Assembly (NCBI RefSeq): GCF_026626705.1
Contig: NZ_JAPNKC010000001.1
Location: forward strand, 9,318,001 to 9,382,000
DNA from: Pyxidicoccus sp. MSG2
GTDB lineage: Bacteria > Myxococcota > Myxococcia > Myxococcales > Myxococcaceae
Length of the DNA: 64,000 bases
Direction of reading: 5' to 3'
The notes beneath the pieces were generated by a model. It searched no databases, was not told where the DNA came from, and saw only the letters and a list, made by a program, of their open reading frames with translations. Numbering within the stretch: the stretch's first letter is position 1; each line of letters starts with the position of its first letter. A program made the translations under genes and the position numbers. Positions 1 through 8,592 of the stretch are shown piece by piece.

Positions 1-71
1 GCTACGTGGAGCTGGTGCGCAGCCGCTTCCGCGTCCAGGCCGTGCCGAACCCCGTGGCGCCGGGCTGGTGA
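1..71 (+). CDS. 3' end of an upstream gene (partial)
   Basis: An open frame enters from the left edge and stops at TGA 69-71. The visible 22 residues end in VPNPVAPGW. Codon use is GC3-rich like the neighbours. Too little is visible to assign a family. Confidence 0.5.
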   Translation, partial: YVELVRSRFRVQAVPNPVAPGW

Positions 72-111
72 CGCGCGAAACCTTTCCGCCGGGCCCGTGT
101 TGTAGAGCCCC

Positions 112-1323
112 ATGACTCATTCATGGTGGATTCTGGCTGGAGTGCTTGCTGTCACGGGCTGTGGGACGGCGTCTGAAGGCACCGGCGACGAGGCGCTCGT
201 CGCTGTCGCCGAGCAGGAGGTGGGCACCGCGGCGGCGGTCTGCGCGCCGCGGCCGTATGGCCCCGAGGTGGCGACGACGGGCGCGACGACGGAGCCGACG
301 CTGTACGGCACCCAGGGGCCGCTCGCCGTGCGCGTGCAGTCCGACGTGCCCAACGCGCTCTGGCCGGAGATGCCCATCACCGTCTACCGGCCCGACGACC
401 GGAACACATACCCGGTGCTGTTCTACTCCCACGCGTATGGCGGCTCGGACCACACCCACGTGGGGCCGCTGCTCCGGCGCCTGGCGAGCAACGGGTACAA
501 CGTGGTGTTCGTGCCGTACATGAACACGGGCCCGCGCCGCACGCAGTACGACACCCTGTGGGAGGGCTTCGTGGCGGCCGCGAGGCAGTACGGCACGCGG
601 TTCGATGTCACCCGGGTCGGCTTCATCGGCCACTCCTTCGGCGGTGGCGCCACGCCGGAGCTGGCTCGCCGCGCCTTCGTGGACCCGACGCACAACGGGC
701 TGACCGCCGCGTGGGGCACTGCGGGGCGCTTCATGTTCATCATGGCGCCCTGGTTCTCGTACCCCAACCTCGAGAACCCGACGGCGACCAATGACCACTA
801 CCGGGATCTACCCGTCGACGTGAAGACGGTGCTCCAGGTGTACGCGGACGACGACACCAACGACCCCCTCATCGCGGTGAACGACATCTGGAACAAGCTG
901 CCGGCGAACCTGCAGGAGAAGAGCTGGCAGCTCGTGAAGAGCGACGGCTGCGACGGGCAGTGGCTCAACGCGGGCCACTCCCTGCCCGCGGGGTACAGCG
1001 GTGCGCCCCCGGGCTCGTGGGACAACGGGCACGACCTCTGGGCGGTGGCCCGGCGCATCCAGGCGCTGGCGGGCTACTCGCTCAAGAGCGGCGGGGCCGT
1101 GGCGCGGGCCCTCGCGTTCCCCACGACGCAGGACGCGCTCGGCCTGGGCAACTGGAAGGGCTGCGGCGGGCGCGCGGTGGTCCCCCTGGAGGCCAGCGCG
1201 ACGACGCCGCTCCTCTCCGCGTGTGGAGGTGGCGGGGACGCACCCGCGCAGGACTACGTCTTCACGTACTCCGCGCAGGAGCACTGCAACTGGTCCGACA
1301 CCGGCGCTCCCGCCTGCCGCTGA
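112..1323 (+). CDS. secreted alpha/beta-hydrolase lipoprotein
   Basis: A 403-residue protein. The N-terminus is a lipoprotein signal peptide: hydrophobic ILAGVLAVTGC with a lipobox Cys near residue 17, so it is probably anchored in the envelope. The nucleophile elbow GHSFGG (Ser175) is the alpha/beta-hydrolase signature; FVPYMNTGPR and the preceding YSHAYGGSD segment (oxyanion region) resemble the chlorophyllase/dienelactone/PET-hydrolase-like group. A His is expected near the C-terminus (SLPAGYSGAP to NGHDLWAVA, about 290-315). Cysteines in the C-terminal third (KGCGGR, SACGGG, EHCNW) suggest disulfides. Substrate cannot be read from the sequence; an esterase or lipase-like activity on external polymers is an inference. 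It stands alone, with the APC permease gene converging on it from the other strand. Confidence 0.85.
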   Translation: MTHSWWILAGVLAVTGCGTASEGTGDEALVAVAEQEVGTAAAVCAPRPYGPEVATTGATTEPTLYGTQGPLAVRVQSDVPNALWPEMPITVYRPDDRNTYPVLFYSHAYGGSDHTHVGPLLRRLASNGYNVVFVPYMNTGPRRTQYDTLWEGFVAAARQYGTRFDVTRVGFIGHSFGGGATPELARRAFVDPTHNGLTAAWGTAGRFMFIMAPWFSYPNLENPTATNDHYRDLPVDVKTVLQVYADDDTNDPLIAVNDIWNKLPANLQEKSWQLVKSDGCDGQWLNAGHSLPAGYSGAPPGSWDNGHDLWAVARRIQALAGYSLKSGGAVARALAFPTTQDALGLGNWKGCGGRAVVPLEASATTPLLSACGGGGDAPAQDYVFTYSAQEHCNWSDTGAPACR

Positions 1324-1376
1324 GCGGACCGCTCCTCCGGTAGCGCTGCTTCGTGCCGTGCTGTCGAAGGTGAAGG

Positions 1377-2780
1377 CTACGGCTCTCCCACGGCCGCCGG
1401 AGCCGCTGCCCGCCCGGCCGTGCGCCGACGCCAGTACAGGAACACGGGCACGCCCGCGCCGAGCAGGAGCGTGCCCTTGAGGGCGTTGAGCGGGTTGGAG
1501 GCCGTCGAGCCCAGCACGACGTACAGCGCGGCCGCGATGAAGAGGAGCGGGGTGACGGGGTAGCCGGGCACGCGGTACGCGACGCGGGGGATGCGTCCCT
1601 GGCGCTCACGGGCGCGGTAGACGAAGAGCGTGGCGGCCGTGGCGCCGAAGACGAGCCAGTCGGCGAAGACGACGTAGTCGAGCAGCTCGCCGTACGTCCC
1701 CGTGCCCGTGAGGAGGATGGCCCAGATTGCCTGGAAGAGGATGGCCGTGGAGGGCGTGCGGTAGCGCGGGTGCAGGCGGGCCAGCTGGGGGAAGAACAGT
1801 CCATCCGCGGCCATGGCCTGGTAGACGCGGGGCGACACGAGGATGACGAGGTTGAGGAACCCGAAGGTGGAGAGGGCCACGCCCGCGGTGATGAAGGTGC
1901 GGCCCGCGGGGCCGAGCAACTGGCCGAGGGCGTCCGCCGCCGGGGCGCTGCTCGCCGCGAGCCCGCCCGCGCCGAGCGTGCGCAGGTAGGTGAGGTTCGC
2001 GAGCAGGTACACCGTCACCACGCCGATGACGCCGAGCAGGAGGGCGCGCGGCAGGTTGCGCTCGGGGTCCACCATCTCCTCGGCCACGAAGTTCGTCTGC
2101 TGCCACCCGCCGTAGCTGAAGAGCACCGGGACGAGCGCCGCGCCCAGGGCGAGCACGATGGAGTCGGGCGCCCGCGGCGTGGCGGCGGCCTCCACCGCGG
2201 GAGAGGGGCCCGCGAGGAGCAGGCCGGCGCCGATGAGCACGGCGAGCGCCACCAGCTTGAGCACGGTGAAGACGTTCTGCGTGAGCGCGCCGGGGCGCAC
2301 GCCGAAGTAGTTCACCCCGGAGAGCAGGACGATGGCACCGACGGCGAGCGGGAAGCGGAAGTCGGGCCCGAGGCCGGTCAGCGCGAGGGTGTAGTTGGCG
2401 AAGGTCACCGCCACCGCGGCAATGGCCCCGGTGGCAATCATCAGCATCATTCCCCAGGCGTTGAGGAACGCCGGCAGCGGGCCGAAGGCGTCGCGCAGGT
2501 AGACGTAGCTGCCGCCCGCCTTCGGAATGCGCTGCCCCAATTCCCCGTAGACGAACGCCCCGATGAGCGCCACCCCGCCGCCGAGCAGCCACACCCCCAG
2601 GGTGAGCCCCGGCGTGTGCACGCGCTGCGCGACGATGGCGGGGTTGAGGAAGATGCCCGAGCCGATGATGCCCCCGATGACGAGCATCACACCCGAGAAG
2701 AGGCCGACGCGACGCGCATACCCGTCACGCGGCTCGCCGGAGCGGGCTCCGGCTTCATCTGGAGGAGGGGAGGGGCTCAT
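1377..2780 (-). CDS. APC-superfamily amino acid permease
   Basis: A 467-residue integral membrane protein with about 12 hydrophobic segments. The first membrane helix carries GGIIGSGIFLNPA, the substrate-binding G-S-G-I-F loop typical of APC/LAT-type amino acid transporters. Further family-like segments are GGSYVYLRDAFG, where APC members bind substrate carboxylate, and SYGGWQQTNFVAEEM in the middle. The length matches the family (450-500). The start at 2780 gives a short hydrophilic N-tail before helix 1. It probably imports or exchanges amino acids across the inner membrane; specificity cannot be decided. The gene is monocistronic, converging on the lipoprotein hydrolase and in the same direction as the sulfotransferase behind it. 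Confidence 0.9.
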   Translation of the reverse strand: MSPSPPPDEAGARSGEPRDGYARRVGLFSGVMLVIGGIIGSGIFLNPAIVAQRVHTPGLTLGVWLLGGGVALIGAFVYGELGQRIPKAGGSYVYLRDAFGPLPAFLNAWGMMLMIATGAIAAVAVTFANYTLALTGLGPDFRFPLAVGAIVLLSGVNYFGVRPGALTQNVFTVLKLVALAVLIGAGLLLAGPSPAVEAAATPRAPDSIVLALGAALVPVLFSYGGWQQTNFVAEEMVDPERNLPRALLLGVIGVVTVYLLANLTYLRTLGAGGLAASSAPAADALGQLLGPAGRTFITAGVALSTFGFLNLVILVSPRVYQAMAADGLFFPQLARLHPRYRTPSTAILFQAIWAILLTGTGTYGELLDYVVFADWLVFGATAATLFVYRARERQGRIPRVAYRVPGYPVTPLLFIAAALYVVLGSTASNPLNALKGTLLLGAGVPVFLYWRRRTAGRAAAPAAVGEP

Positions 2781-2828
2781 GGCCGGCGAGCATAGTCCGG
2801 CGGTGGGATTCGAATGCCCTGGGGCGCG

Positions 2829-3692
2829 CTAGAAGCGCTCCGTCTCGCTCATGCTGAGGTCACCCCGGAGCTTCGTCAGGTTCCGCTCCAGCTCGGCGAC
2901 GTGTTCCTCCCGGAACTGGGGCCGCGTCCCCGAGCCGCCCTGGCGGATGAAGTGGCCCGGGGACTCCTCGTGCATCGACAGGCGGAAGTCGAACTTCGGG
3001 TCATGCTGCCGCATGTACGCGAAGCTGCACTTCTCCAGGATGTCCGCCAGGCGCTCCTCCGGCACGGGAATGCCGAGGAACGCGGCGACGCGCCTCGCCT
3101 GGCCTTCCAGGTCCTGCTTCATGTCCTCGTAGCGCACCCACAGGACGTTGGCGTCATTCCGGTGGGGCATCCACGAGCGCATGTAGCCGTACCAGCTGCC
3201 GAAGACGCCTCTCCCACGCACCATGCCGTCGATGAACCGGTCGAACGGCGAGCGGAACTTCAGCGCCAGCTCCGCGTGGTGGTAGCAGGAGACGAAGGTG
3301 TCCTGGGCATCGCGGGTGATGAAGATGATGCGCGACTCCTTCGACGGCCGCAGCATCTCGTAGTACATGTGCGTCTTGAACACCCGGGGTGACGGCAGCT
3401 TCTCCAGGAAGTCGAAGCGACCCGAGCGGATGACAGCCTCGAAGTAGGGCGACTTCTGGCAGATGTGGTCGAACTCCGCGAGCCCCCCGCTGAGCAACTG
3501 CACCAACAACATCTGCATCCACGTGGTCCCGGACTTCGGGTAGGTCGCGATGAAGATGTCCGCGGGCTGGGGCCGGAACTCCAGCCGGTAGCGGAGCATC
3601 TCCCGGTACCGCTGTCCCAGGTTGTAGATCAGGCCGGCGAGCGCGACCGGCGGGGTGAGCAAAGTCAAAAGGAGTTTCGTCGGCCACCGCAT
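2829..3692 (-). CDS. PAPS-dependent sulfotransferase
   Basis: A 287-residue protein. The PAPS 5'-phosphosulfate loop TYPKSGTTW (about residues 50-58, Lys53) and the 3'-phosphate site RIIFITRDAQDTFVSCYHH are clear, and a late GG-containing loop (IRQGGSGTRPQF) fits the C-terminal PAPS site. This is the eukaryotic-type cytosolic SULT fold that transfers sulfate from PAPS to an alcohol or amine. A hydrophobic stretch (LLLTLLTPPVALAGLIY) precedes the domain and may be a membrane anchor. I chose ATG 3692 because GAGG lies upstream at good spacing and homology begins just after; the frame is open further upstream but that part is low-complexity and unlike the family. The acceptor is unknown. Confidence 0.85.
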   Translation of the reverse strand: MRWPTKLLLTLLTPPVALAGLIYNLGQRYREMLRYRLEFRPQPADIFIATYPKSGTTWMQMLLVQLLSGGLAEFDHICQKSPYFEAVIRSGRFDFLEKLPSPRVFKTHMYYEMLRPSKESRIIFITRDAQDTFVSCYHHAELALKFRSPFDRFIDGMVRGRGVFGSWYGYMRSWMPHRNDANVLWVRYEDMKQDLEGQARRVAAFLGIPVPEERLADILEKCSFAYMRQHDPKFDFRLSMHEESPGHFIRQGGSGTRPQFREEHVAELERNLTKLRGDLSMSETERF

Positions 3693-3784
3693 GGGCAGGA
3701 CCTCAGGCGAGTCATCTCGGAAGCGTGGGGCCCGCGAGAATATACCCACTGCTTCCGAGGGGGCGAGGACTCCTGCCTCCACGC

Positions 3785-3868
3785 TCAGGGTATGGGGGCG
3801 AACTTCACAATGCGTTCGTGTCCGGACTCCTCCGCACCCCGGTCGGCCACGTAGATGAACCCTCGCAT
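3785..3868 (-). CDS. 27-codon ORF with strong RBS, NHL-repeat-like
   Basis: On the minus strand ATG 3866-3868 is preceded by AAGGAG at 6-nt spacing, an unusually good ribosome site, and the frame runs 27 codons to TGA at 3785-3787. The product contains FIYVADRGAEESGHERIVKF, which looks like one NHL/beta-propeller repeat (YVAD..G..RI.KF). It may be the surviving start of a lost propeller gene, or a short leader ORF ahead of the sulfotransferase. Nothing else coding is apparent in the 3693-3954 gap, except a CCCCG/CGGGG hairpin near 3930-3942 that could terminate the upstream lipoprotein gene. Confidence 0.35.
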   Translation of the reverse strand: MRGFIYVADRGAEESGHERIVKFAPIP

Positions 3869-3954
3869 GTATCGCTCCTTCGGGCTTGGGGCCTCGAAAG
3901 GCAAACATGACTGGCCTGAAAGCGATTCCCCCCGAGGCGGGGCAACCCGGGCAC

Positions 3955-4632
3955 TCAGTCTCCAGACACCGCGAGCTGCCAGTCTCCCTTCGCGCTGATG
4001 CCCACGCGCAGGCCGAGGTAGCCCGTTCCGCCCTCCTTCATGGCCTGGAGCTGCTTCTCCGGGTAGACGCCCACCACGGCCTTCCAGTCCCTCTCCGCGC
4101 CGGTGACGTGCACGGCGGGCCAGAAGTAGAGCTCGCCCTGCTTCGCGGGGGAGAGGTTGAGGACCTGGACCATCCTCGCCAGCACGGGCTCTCCCTCCTG
4201 CTCCGCCTTGCGCCAGGCCGCCGCCGGGTCCTTGCCGTCACCGAAGCTGAAGCGCAGCCCCTTGCCATTCTCGTCGGCCAGCTTCGCGAGCGCCGCGTAG
4301 TCGCACGCCACGGCGGCGGCGATGATGCGGCGGCGCATGCCCTCCACGAGGGGCGGCGGGGGCGGAATCGGAATCAGCGTCTTCGCGCTCAGCGTGCCCG
4401 CCGAACATGCCGCGCTCCCCGCGTCCGGCGTGGCGGGGGCTCCGGCCAGCGGGCCCGCATCCTGCAACCCCGCATCGACGGCTTCGGTGGGCTCCGGGGC
4501 CCCGGCCCCGGGCTCCTTGGGAGCGGCCTGCACGGGGGGCGCCCCGGCATCGACGGTGGCGCCCGACGGGCGCTCGGAGCAGGCGAGGACGGAGACGGCG
4601 AGACAGGCGGACACCAGCGCGGACCGGTTCAT
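3955..4632 (-). CDS. putative lipoprotein, Pro/Ala-rich N-terminus
   Basis: A 225-residue protein of unknown function. Starting at ATG 4632 it has a lipoprotein signal (LVSACLAVSVLACSE), then an acidic Ala/Pro/Gly-rich spacer of about 50 residues, then a globular domain of about 150 residues containing ACDYAALAKLADENG and GGTGYLGLRVG. The central part (RIIAAAVACDYAALA...AWRKAEQEGEPVLARMV) reads like a short helical domain recurrent in myxobacterial lipoproteins; I recognise no enzyme motif. The frame extends 11 codons upstream of 4632, but that would put charged residues ahead of the signal peptide. The small gene at 4683 lies just upstream on the same strand. Confidence 0.6.
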   Translation of the reverse strand: MNRSALVSACLAVSVLACSERPSGATVDAGAPPVQAAPKEPGAGAPEPTEAVDAGLQDAGPLAGAPATPDAGSAACSAGTLSAKTLIPIPPPPPLVEGMRRRIIAAAVACDYAALAKLADENGKGLRFSFGDGKDPAAAWRKAEQEGEPVLARMVQVLNLSPAKQGELYFWPAVHVTGAERDWKAVVGVYPEKQLQAMKEGGTGYLGLRVGISAKGDWQLAVSGD

Positions 4633-4682
4633 GGCGCGCCGTTGTAGACCAGGGCGCGCGCGCAAGGCACCGGCTTCGGGGC

Positions 4683-4898
4683 TCAGCCTCCGCTCTTCGG
4701 TGACTCGATGACGACGGCGAACGGGTCGAACGGCGCGTCGTCCCGCTTCTTCTTCTTGTCGGGCATGCCGTACTCCCCGGTGGGGTGGTCCGGCCGCACG
4801 GACGCGTACGGGTCTATCTTTACCGGCACGCCGAACACCTTCGGGTTCTTCTTCGGCTCCGACGGCTTCCCAAAGTTCGAACCGCTGTCGTTGCTCAT
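4683..4898 (-). CDS. small hypothetical protein, 71 aa
   Basis: A short soluble protein, hydrophilic and without a signal peptide, beginning MSNDSGSNFG, with a Lys cluster (DKKKKRDD) and a patterned segment NPKVFGVPVKIDPYASVRP. I chose ATG 4898 because the frame upstream is the antisense of the SRAP gene and looks non-coding. It diverges from the SRAP gene, whose start is 100 bp away. No family recognised; the PDKKKKRDDAPFDPF segment suggests a disordered protein. Confidence 0.5.
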   Translation of the reverse strand: MSNDSGSNFGKPSEPKKNPKVFGVPVKIDPYASVRPDHPTGEYGMPDKKKKRDDAPFDPFAVVIESPKSGG

Positions 4899-4997
4899 GC
4901 CCGCCAGTCTACCGCGACGGCCGTCCGCCTGCTTCCTGGCACTCCGGCCGCGACTTCCTTTTGGGCACGGCGCCAGACGGGGCGATAATCCCCGGCC

Positions 4998-5672
4998 ATG
5001 TGTGGACGTGTCACCGTCAGGACCTCTCCCGACCAGCTCGTGGCCGAGCTGGGACTCGCCGGCATCCGCGCCTCGGTGGACCGGCCGCGCTACAACCTGT
5101 GCCCCACCCAGCTGATGCCGGTGGTGCCCAATGATGGCGCGCGCATGCTGGACACCTTCCGCTGGGGCCTCATCCCCTCGTGGGCGAAAGACGCCAGCAT
5201 CGGCAGCAAGCTCATCAACGCCCGCGGCGAGACGGTGGCGGAGAAGCCCAGCTTCCGCTCCGCCCTCAAGAAGCGCCGCTGCCTGGTGCTGGTGGACGGC
5301 TGGTTCGAGTGGAAGCAATCCACCAAACCGAAGACGCCGTTCCACTTCCACCGCAAGGACGGCAGGGCCCTGGCCCTGGCCGGCCTGTGGGAGGAGTGGA
5401 CGGCGCCCGACACCGGCGAGGTGCTCAACACCTGCACCATCATCACCACCGGCCCCAATGCGCTGATGGCGCCCATCCATGACCGGATGCCTGTCATCCT
5501 CTCGCCCCAATCGCAGGAGGTGTGGCTGCGCCCGGAGCCGCAGGACGCCGCCGTGCTGCTGCCCCTGCTGGTGCCCTTCTCCGAGGACACCCTGGACGTG
5601 TACGAGGTGGACCGCGTGGTCAACTCGCCCGCCAACGACACGCCCGCATGTGTGGAGCGCGTCGCCGCCTGA
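4998..5672 (+). CDS. SRAP-domain DNA-protein crosslink protein (YedK/HMCES type)
   Basis: A 224-residue protein starting MCGR, with Cys2 exposed after Met removal as the catalytic residue. Family hallmarks are present in order: RYNLCPTQ (30-38), RWGLIPSWAKD (55-65), INARGET with Asn74, GWFEW with Glu104, and IHDRMPVIL with His161. Known family function: Cys2 forms a thiazolidine crosslink with abasic sites in single-stranded DNA, shielding them from cleavage, with later reversal or self-release. The length is normal. It is alone on its strand, with a short AGGCG/CGCCT hairpin at 5683-5696 just after the stop. No SOS box could be confirmed by eye. Confidence 0.95.
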   Translation: MCGRVTVRTSPDQLVAELGLAGIRASVDRPRYNLCPTQLMPVVPNDGARMLDTFRWGLIPSWAKDASIGSKLINARGETVAEKPSFRSALKKRRCLVLVDGWFEWKQSTKPKTPFHFHRKDGRALALAGLWEEWTAPDTGEVLNTCTIITTGPNALMAPIHDRMPVILSPQSQEVWLRPEPQDAAVLLPLLVPFSEDTLDVYEVDRVVNSPANDTPACVERVAA

Positions 5673-5809
5673 GTCGCACCTCAGGCGCTGTCGCCTCCTG
5701 AACGCTCTCGGAAGTCTTTGTCAGACCTTCAGGCTAAGTCGGCTTTGGCGCGATATTCAGACATCGCGTCGATGGCAGATTCAACCCGTTGTCTGTCGAG
5801 AGGCATTCC

Positions 5810-7216
5810 ATGAAGAAGGCGAAGCAGACCCGTCGTCCCGAGCAGCGCTGGCTGGTGCGGCTCGGAATCGTCTCGGTGGTGGGGCTGGGCCTCGTGGGCT
5901 GCGCCGGGGAAGAGGCGGAGGCCGCGGCTGCTCCGGAGTCCTCGTCCGCGAGCTTCGGGCTGGTGGAGCGCGTGCGCGACGGCAAGGAGCTGGCGCGGAT
6001 GGAGAAGTACCTCGAGTCGCTCTACGACGCGAAGGACGTGGTGCACCACTTCCGGAGCCGGGGGGGCGACGACATCGACTGCGTCCCGTTGCACCTGCAG
6101 CCCGCGCTGCGGCAGCCCGGCATGGAGAACCACCGCATCCAGCTGGCGCCGAGCACCCTGCCGTCGCCGGACCCGACGGCCATCGCCGCGGACCCGGCGT
6201 CGCCCGGGCGCGACACGCGGCCCACGACGCTCGAGGCGGGCCTCTCCGGCCCCGGTGACGTGGACGCGGCGGGCAACATGCGCCGCTGCCCCGAGGGCAC
6301 CGTGCCCATCGTCAAGCTCAAGCTGGAGACGCTGAAGCGCTTCGAGACACTGGACGAGTTCCGCCGCAAGGTGCCCAACCACCTCGCTGGCCGGCTCCCC
6401 GAGGACACCGGCAAGCCCCGCGGCTTCGAGGGCATCGAGCCGCCGCGCAACGGCCCCACCGCGCAGCACCAGTACGCCCACGCGCACCAGTGGGTGGACA
6501 ACATGGGCGCCGAGAGCATCTTCAACGTCTGGAACCCGTACACCGAGCTGACCAGCGAGTTCAGCCTGTCTCAGATGTGGGTCGTCCGCGGCTCGGGCGC
6601 CTCGCTGGAGACGGTGGAGGCCGGCTGGCAGAAGTACCGGGACTTGTACGGCGACGACAACTCGCGCCTGTTCATCTACTTCACGCCGGACAACTACGGC
6701 AGCGGCGGTTGCTACAACCTGAGCTGCGGCGCGTTCGTCCAGGTCAACAACACCGTCCCCATCGGCGGGGCCTTCAGCAACTACAGCACCTCCGGCGGCA
6801 CGCAGTACGAGTTCAAGCTGCTCTGGTACAAGGACGGCACCGCGGGCGCATGGTGGCTGAAGTACGGCGACATCTGGGTGGGCTACTACCCGCGCACCCG
6901 CTTCGACACCAACGGCCTGGCGAACAACGCCTGGTCCATCGACTTCGGTGGCGAAATCATCGACAACCGGAACCTCAACCTGCACACGTCCACGGACATG
7001 GGCAGCGGCGCGTATCCCGCCTCGTGGTTCCAGTACGCGGCCTACCAGAAGAACCTGCTCTACGTGAACACGAGCAACGTCTACTCGGACCCGTCCGGGC
7101 TCACCGCGTACCGCGACGACGCGTACTGCTACGACATCTCGCTGGGCAATGACCCGGGCAACTGGGGCCGCTACTTCTTCTTCGGCGGCACTGGCTACAA
7201 CGCCAACTGCATGTAG
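5810..7216 (+). CDS. neprosin-family (glutamic) prolyl endopeptidase-like lipoprotein
   Basis: A 468-residue protein. From ATG 5810 (with CGAGAGG upstream) it starts KKAKQ and has a lipoprotein signal ending in GLGLVGCAG. An N-terminal activation-peptide-like part (about 45-210) contains CVPLHLQPALRQPG and PEGTVPIVKL. The C-terminal neprosin domain (about 225-468) has AHAHQWVD, FSLSQMWVV, GCYNLSCGAFVQVNN, GYYPRTRF and IDFGGEI with Glu382, the position of one catalytic glutamate in neprosins as I recall. Neprosin from pitcher plants cleaves after proline; bacterial homologs are common in predatory myxobacteria and actinomycetes. A secreted protein-degrading role is inferred. A strong hairpin terminator follows at 7233. 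Confidence 0.85.
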   Translation: MKKAKQTRRPEQRWLVRLGIVSVVGLGLVGCAGEEAEAAAAPESSSASFGLVERVRDGKELARMEKYLESLYDAKDVVHHFRSRGGDDIDCVPLHLQPALRQPGMENHRIQLAPSTLPSPDPTAIAADPASPGRDTRPTTLEAGLSGPGDVDAAGNMRRCPEGTVPIVKLKLETLKRFETLDEFRRKVPNHLAGRLPEDTGKPRGFEGIEPPRNGPTAQHQYAHAHQWVDNMGAESIFNVWNPYTELTSEFSLSQMWVVRGSGASLETVEAGWQKYRDLYGDDNSRLFIYFTPDNYGSGGCYNLSCGAFVQVNNTVPIGGAFSNYSTSGGTQYEFKLLWYKDGTAGAWWLKYGDIWVGYYPRTRFDTNGLANNAWSIDFGGEIIDNRNLNLHTSTDMGSGAYPASWFQYAAYQKNLLYVNTSNVYSDPSGLTAYRDDAYCYDISLGNDPGNWGRYFFFGGTGYNANCM

Positions 7217-7232
7217 CCACCCCTCGCGGTGG

Positions 7233-7265
7233 GAAGCGGGTGGGCGCTGCGAGCCCACCCGCTTC
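7233..7265 (+). terminator. hairpin terminator after neprosin gene
   Basis: A perfect 13-bp inverted repeat, arms 7233-7245 and 7253-7265 with a 7-nt loop, begins 17 nt after the stop codon. No T-run follows, so it may be a factor-assisted terminator or an mRNA 3' end stabiliser. Confidence 0.6.
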
Positions 7266-7436
7266 ACCCGCACGGCCGGGACTCGCGGTGCGGCAGCCCC
7301 GGAATCTCGGAAAGATGTTCAGTGGGTTGGGAAAAAAGACGTGCGGGTGGAAACCTCGGAGCCCCAATAACCGATAATCTCCTCCAGCGGTGGGCCGCGG
7401 TCGGCGCTCCGTCTTTTCCGCCTTGGAGGCGTATCA

Positions 7437-8366
7437 ATGAAGGGTCTCTCCCGATTCGGTGTGCTGAGTGCATGTTTCCTCGCGACGGCTTGTGTTTCCA
7501 AGGAGGAGCCGACGCCGGCACCCGAGAGCGCGGAGTCCACCGAGCAGCAGGGCCTGTCGCACCGCGCCAGTGCCGACGGCTCCCGCTGCGGCACGCGCCC
7601 GCTGACGGACGCGGAGGCGCAGCAGGTCAAGCAGCACCTGGCGAAGTTCTCCGGGAGCGCGGAGAAGAAGCCGGGTGGCGGCGGCGGCGCCTCGGTGACG
7701 GGTGGCACCATCAACGTCTACTGGCACGTCATCAACCAGGGTACCGGCGTCAACAACGGTGACCTGACGGCGCAGATGATCAACGACCAGATCACGGTGC
7801 TCAACAACGCGTACAGCGCCTGGGGCTGGCAGTTCAACCTGGTCGCGACGACGCGCACGACCAACAGCAGCTGGTTCAACACCTGCGACGTCGTCTCGGT
7901 GGAGACGGCGATGAAGACGGCGCTCCGCCAGGGCACCGCGGACGACCTGAACCTCTACACCTGCAACCCGGGCGGCGGCCTGCTGGGCTGGGCGACCTTC
8001 CCCAACTGGTACGCCGGCGCGCCGAAGGATGACGGCGTGGTGATGCTGCACTCGTCGGTGCCGGGCGGCTCGGCGGCGCCCTACAACCTGGGCGACACGG
8101 CGACGCACGAGATTGGCCACTGGATGGGCCTGTGGCACACGTTCCAGGGTGGCTGCGCCAAGACGGGCGACGAGGTCTCCGACACGCCGGCCGAGCGCAG
8201 CGCCGCGTACGGCTGCCCCGCCGGCCGCGACACGTGCAACGGCACGGGCGTGGACCCCATCAACAACTTCATGGACTACACGGACGACTCCTGCATGGAC
8301 CGCTTCACGACGGGCCAGGACACGCGCATGGACCAGATGTTCAGCGCGTACCGCTACAACAAGTAG
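7437..8366 (+). CDS. M43-family zinc metalloprotease (pappalysin type), lipoprotein
   Basis: A 309-residue protein. Lipoprotein signal VLSACFLATAC, then a Pro/Glu-rich spacer, then a metzincin domain with HEIGHWMGLWH (His224, Glu225, His228, His234), the extended HExxHxxGxxH site, followed by the Met-turn NFMDYTDDSC. Cysteines in CAKTGDEVSDTP, YGCPAGRDTC and NLYTCNPGG match the disulfide pattern of bacterial M43B enzymes such as ulilysin and the many myxobacterial homologs. TTGGAGG at 7-nt spacing precedes ATG 7437. Likely an exported protease for prey protein digestion. A textbook terminator follows. Confidence 0.93.
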   Translation: MKGLSRFGVLSACFLATACVSKEEPTPAPESAESTEQQGLSHRASADGSRCGTRPLTDAEAQQVKQHLAKFSGSAEKKPGGGGGASVTGGTINVYWHVINQGTGVNNGDLTAQMINDQITVLNNAYSAWGWQFNLVATTRTTNSSWFNTCDVVSVETAMKTALRQGTADDLNLYTCNPGGGLLGWATFPNWYAGAPKDDGVVMLHSSVPGGSAAPYNLGDTATHEIGHWMGLWHTFQGGCAKTGDEVSDTPAERSAAYGCPAGRDTCNGTGVDPINNFMDYTDDSCMDRFTTGQDTRMDQMFSAYRYNK

Positions 8367-8391
8367 TCGCGGGCTGAGCCGAGCCACACCT

Positions 8392-8432
8392 GACGCCACC
8401 GGGGCCCTCGAGTCCCGGTGGCGTCTGTCTTT
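8392..8432 (+). terminator. intrinsic-like terminator after M43 gene
   Basis: A perfect 12-bp stem (arms 8392-8403 and 8414-8425, loop 8404-8413) is followed by TGTCTTT. It lies 25 nt past the protease stop. The rest of 8433-8592 holds no other gene I can support. Confidence 0.8.
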
Positions 8433-8592
8433 ACGCGGGGCGGGCACGGGCGGCAGGCCCGGTCCCGTCAGGAGGAGGGGGCCCGCGCGTCTGGGACGCT
8501 CGAACGCCCTGGCGAGACTCTCGGGGAGGCGCCACGCTGGTGCCCTCGCGAGGGACTCCGCGCCCCGGGCCCTGCCTGGTGACGGAATCAAG

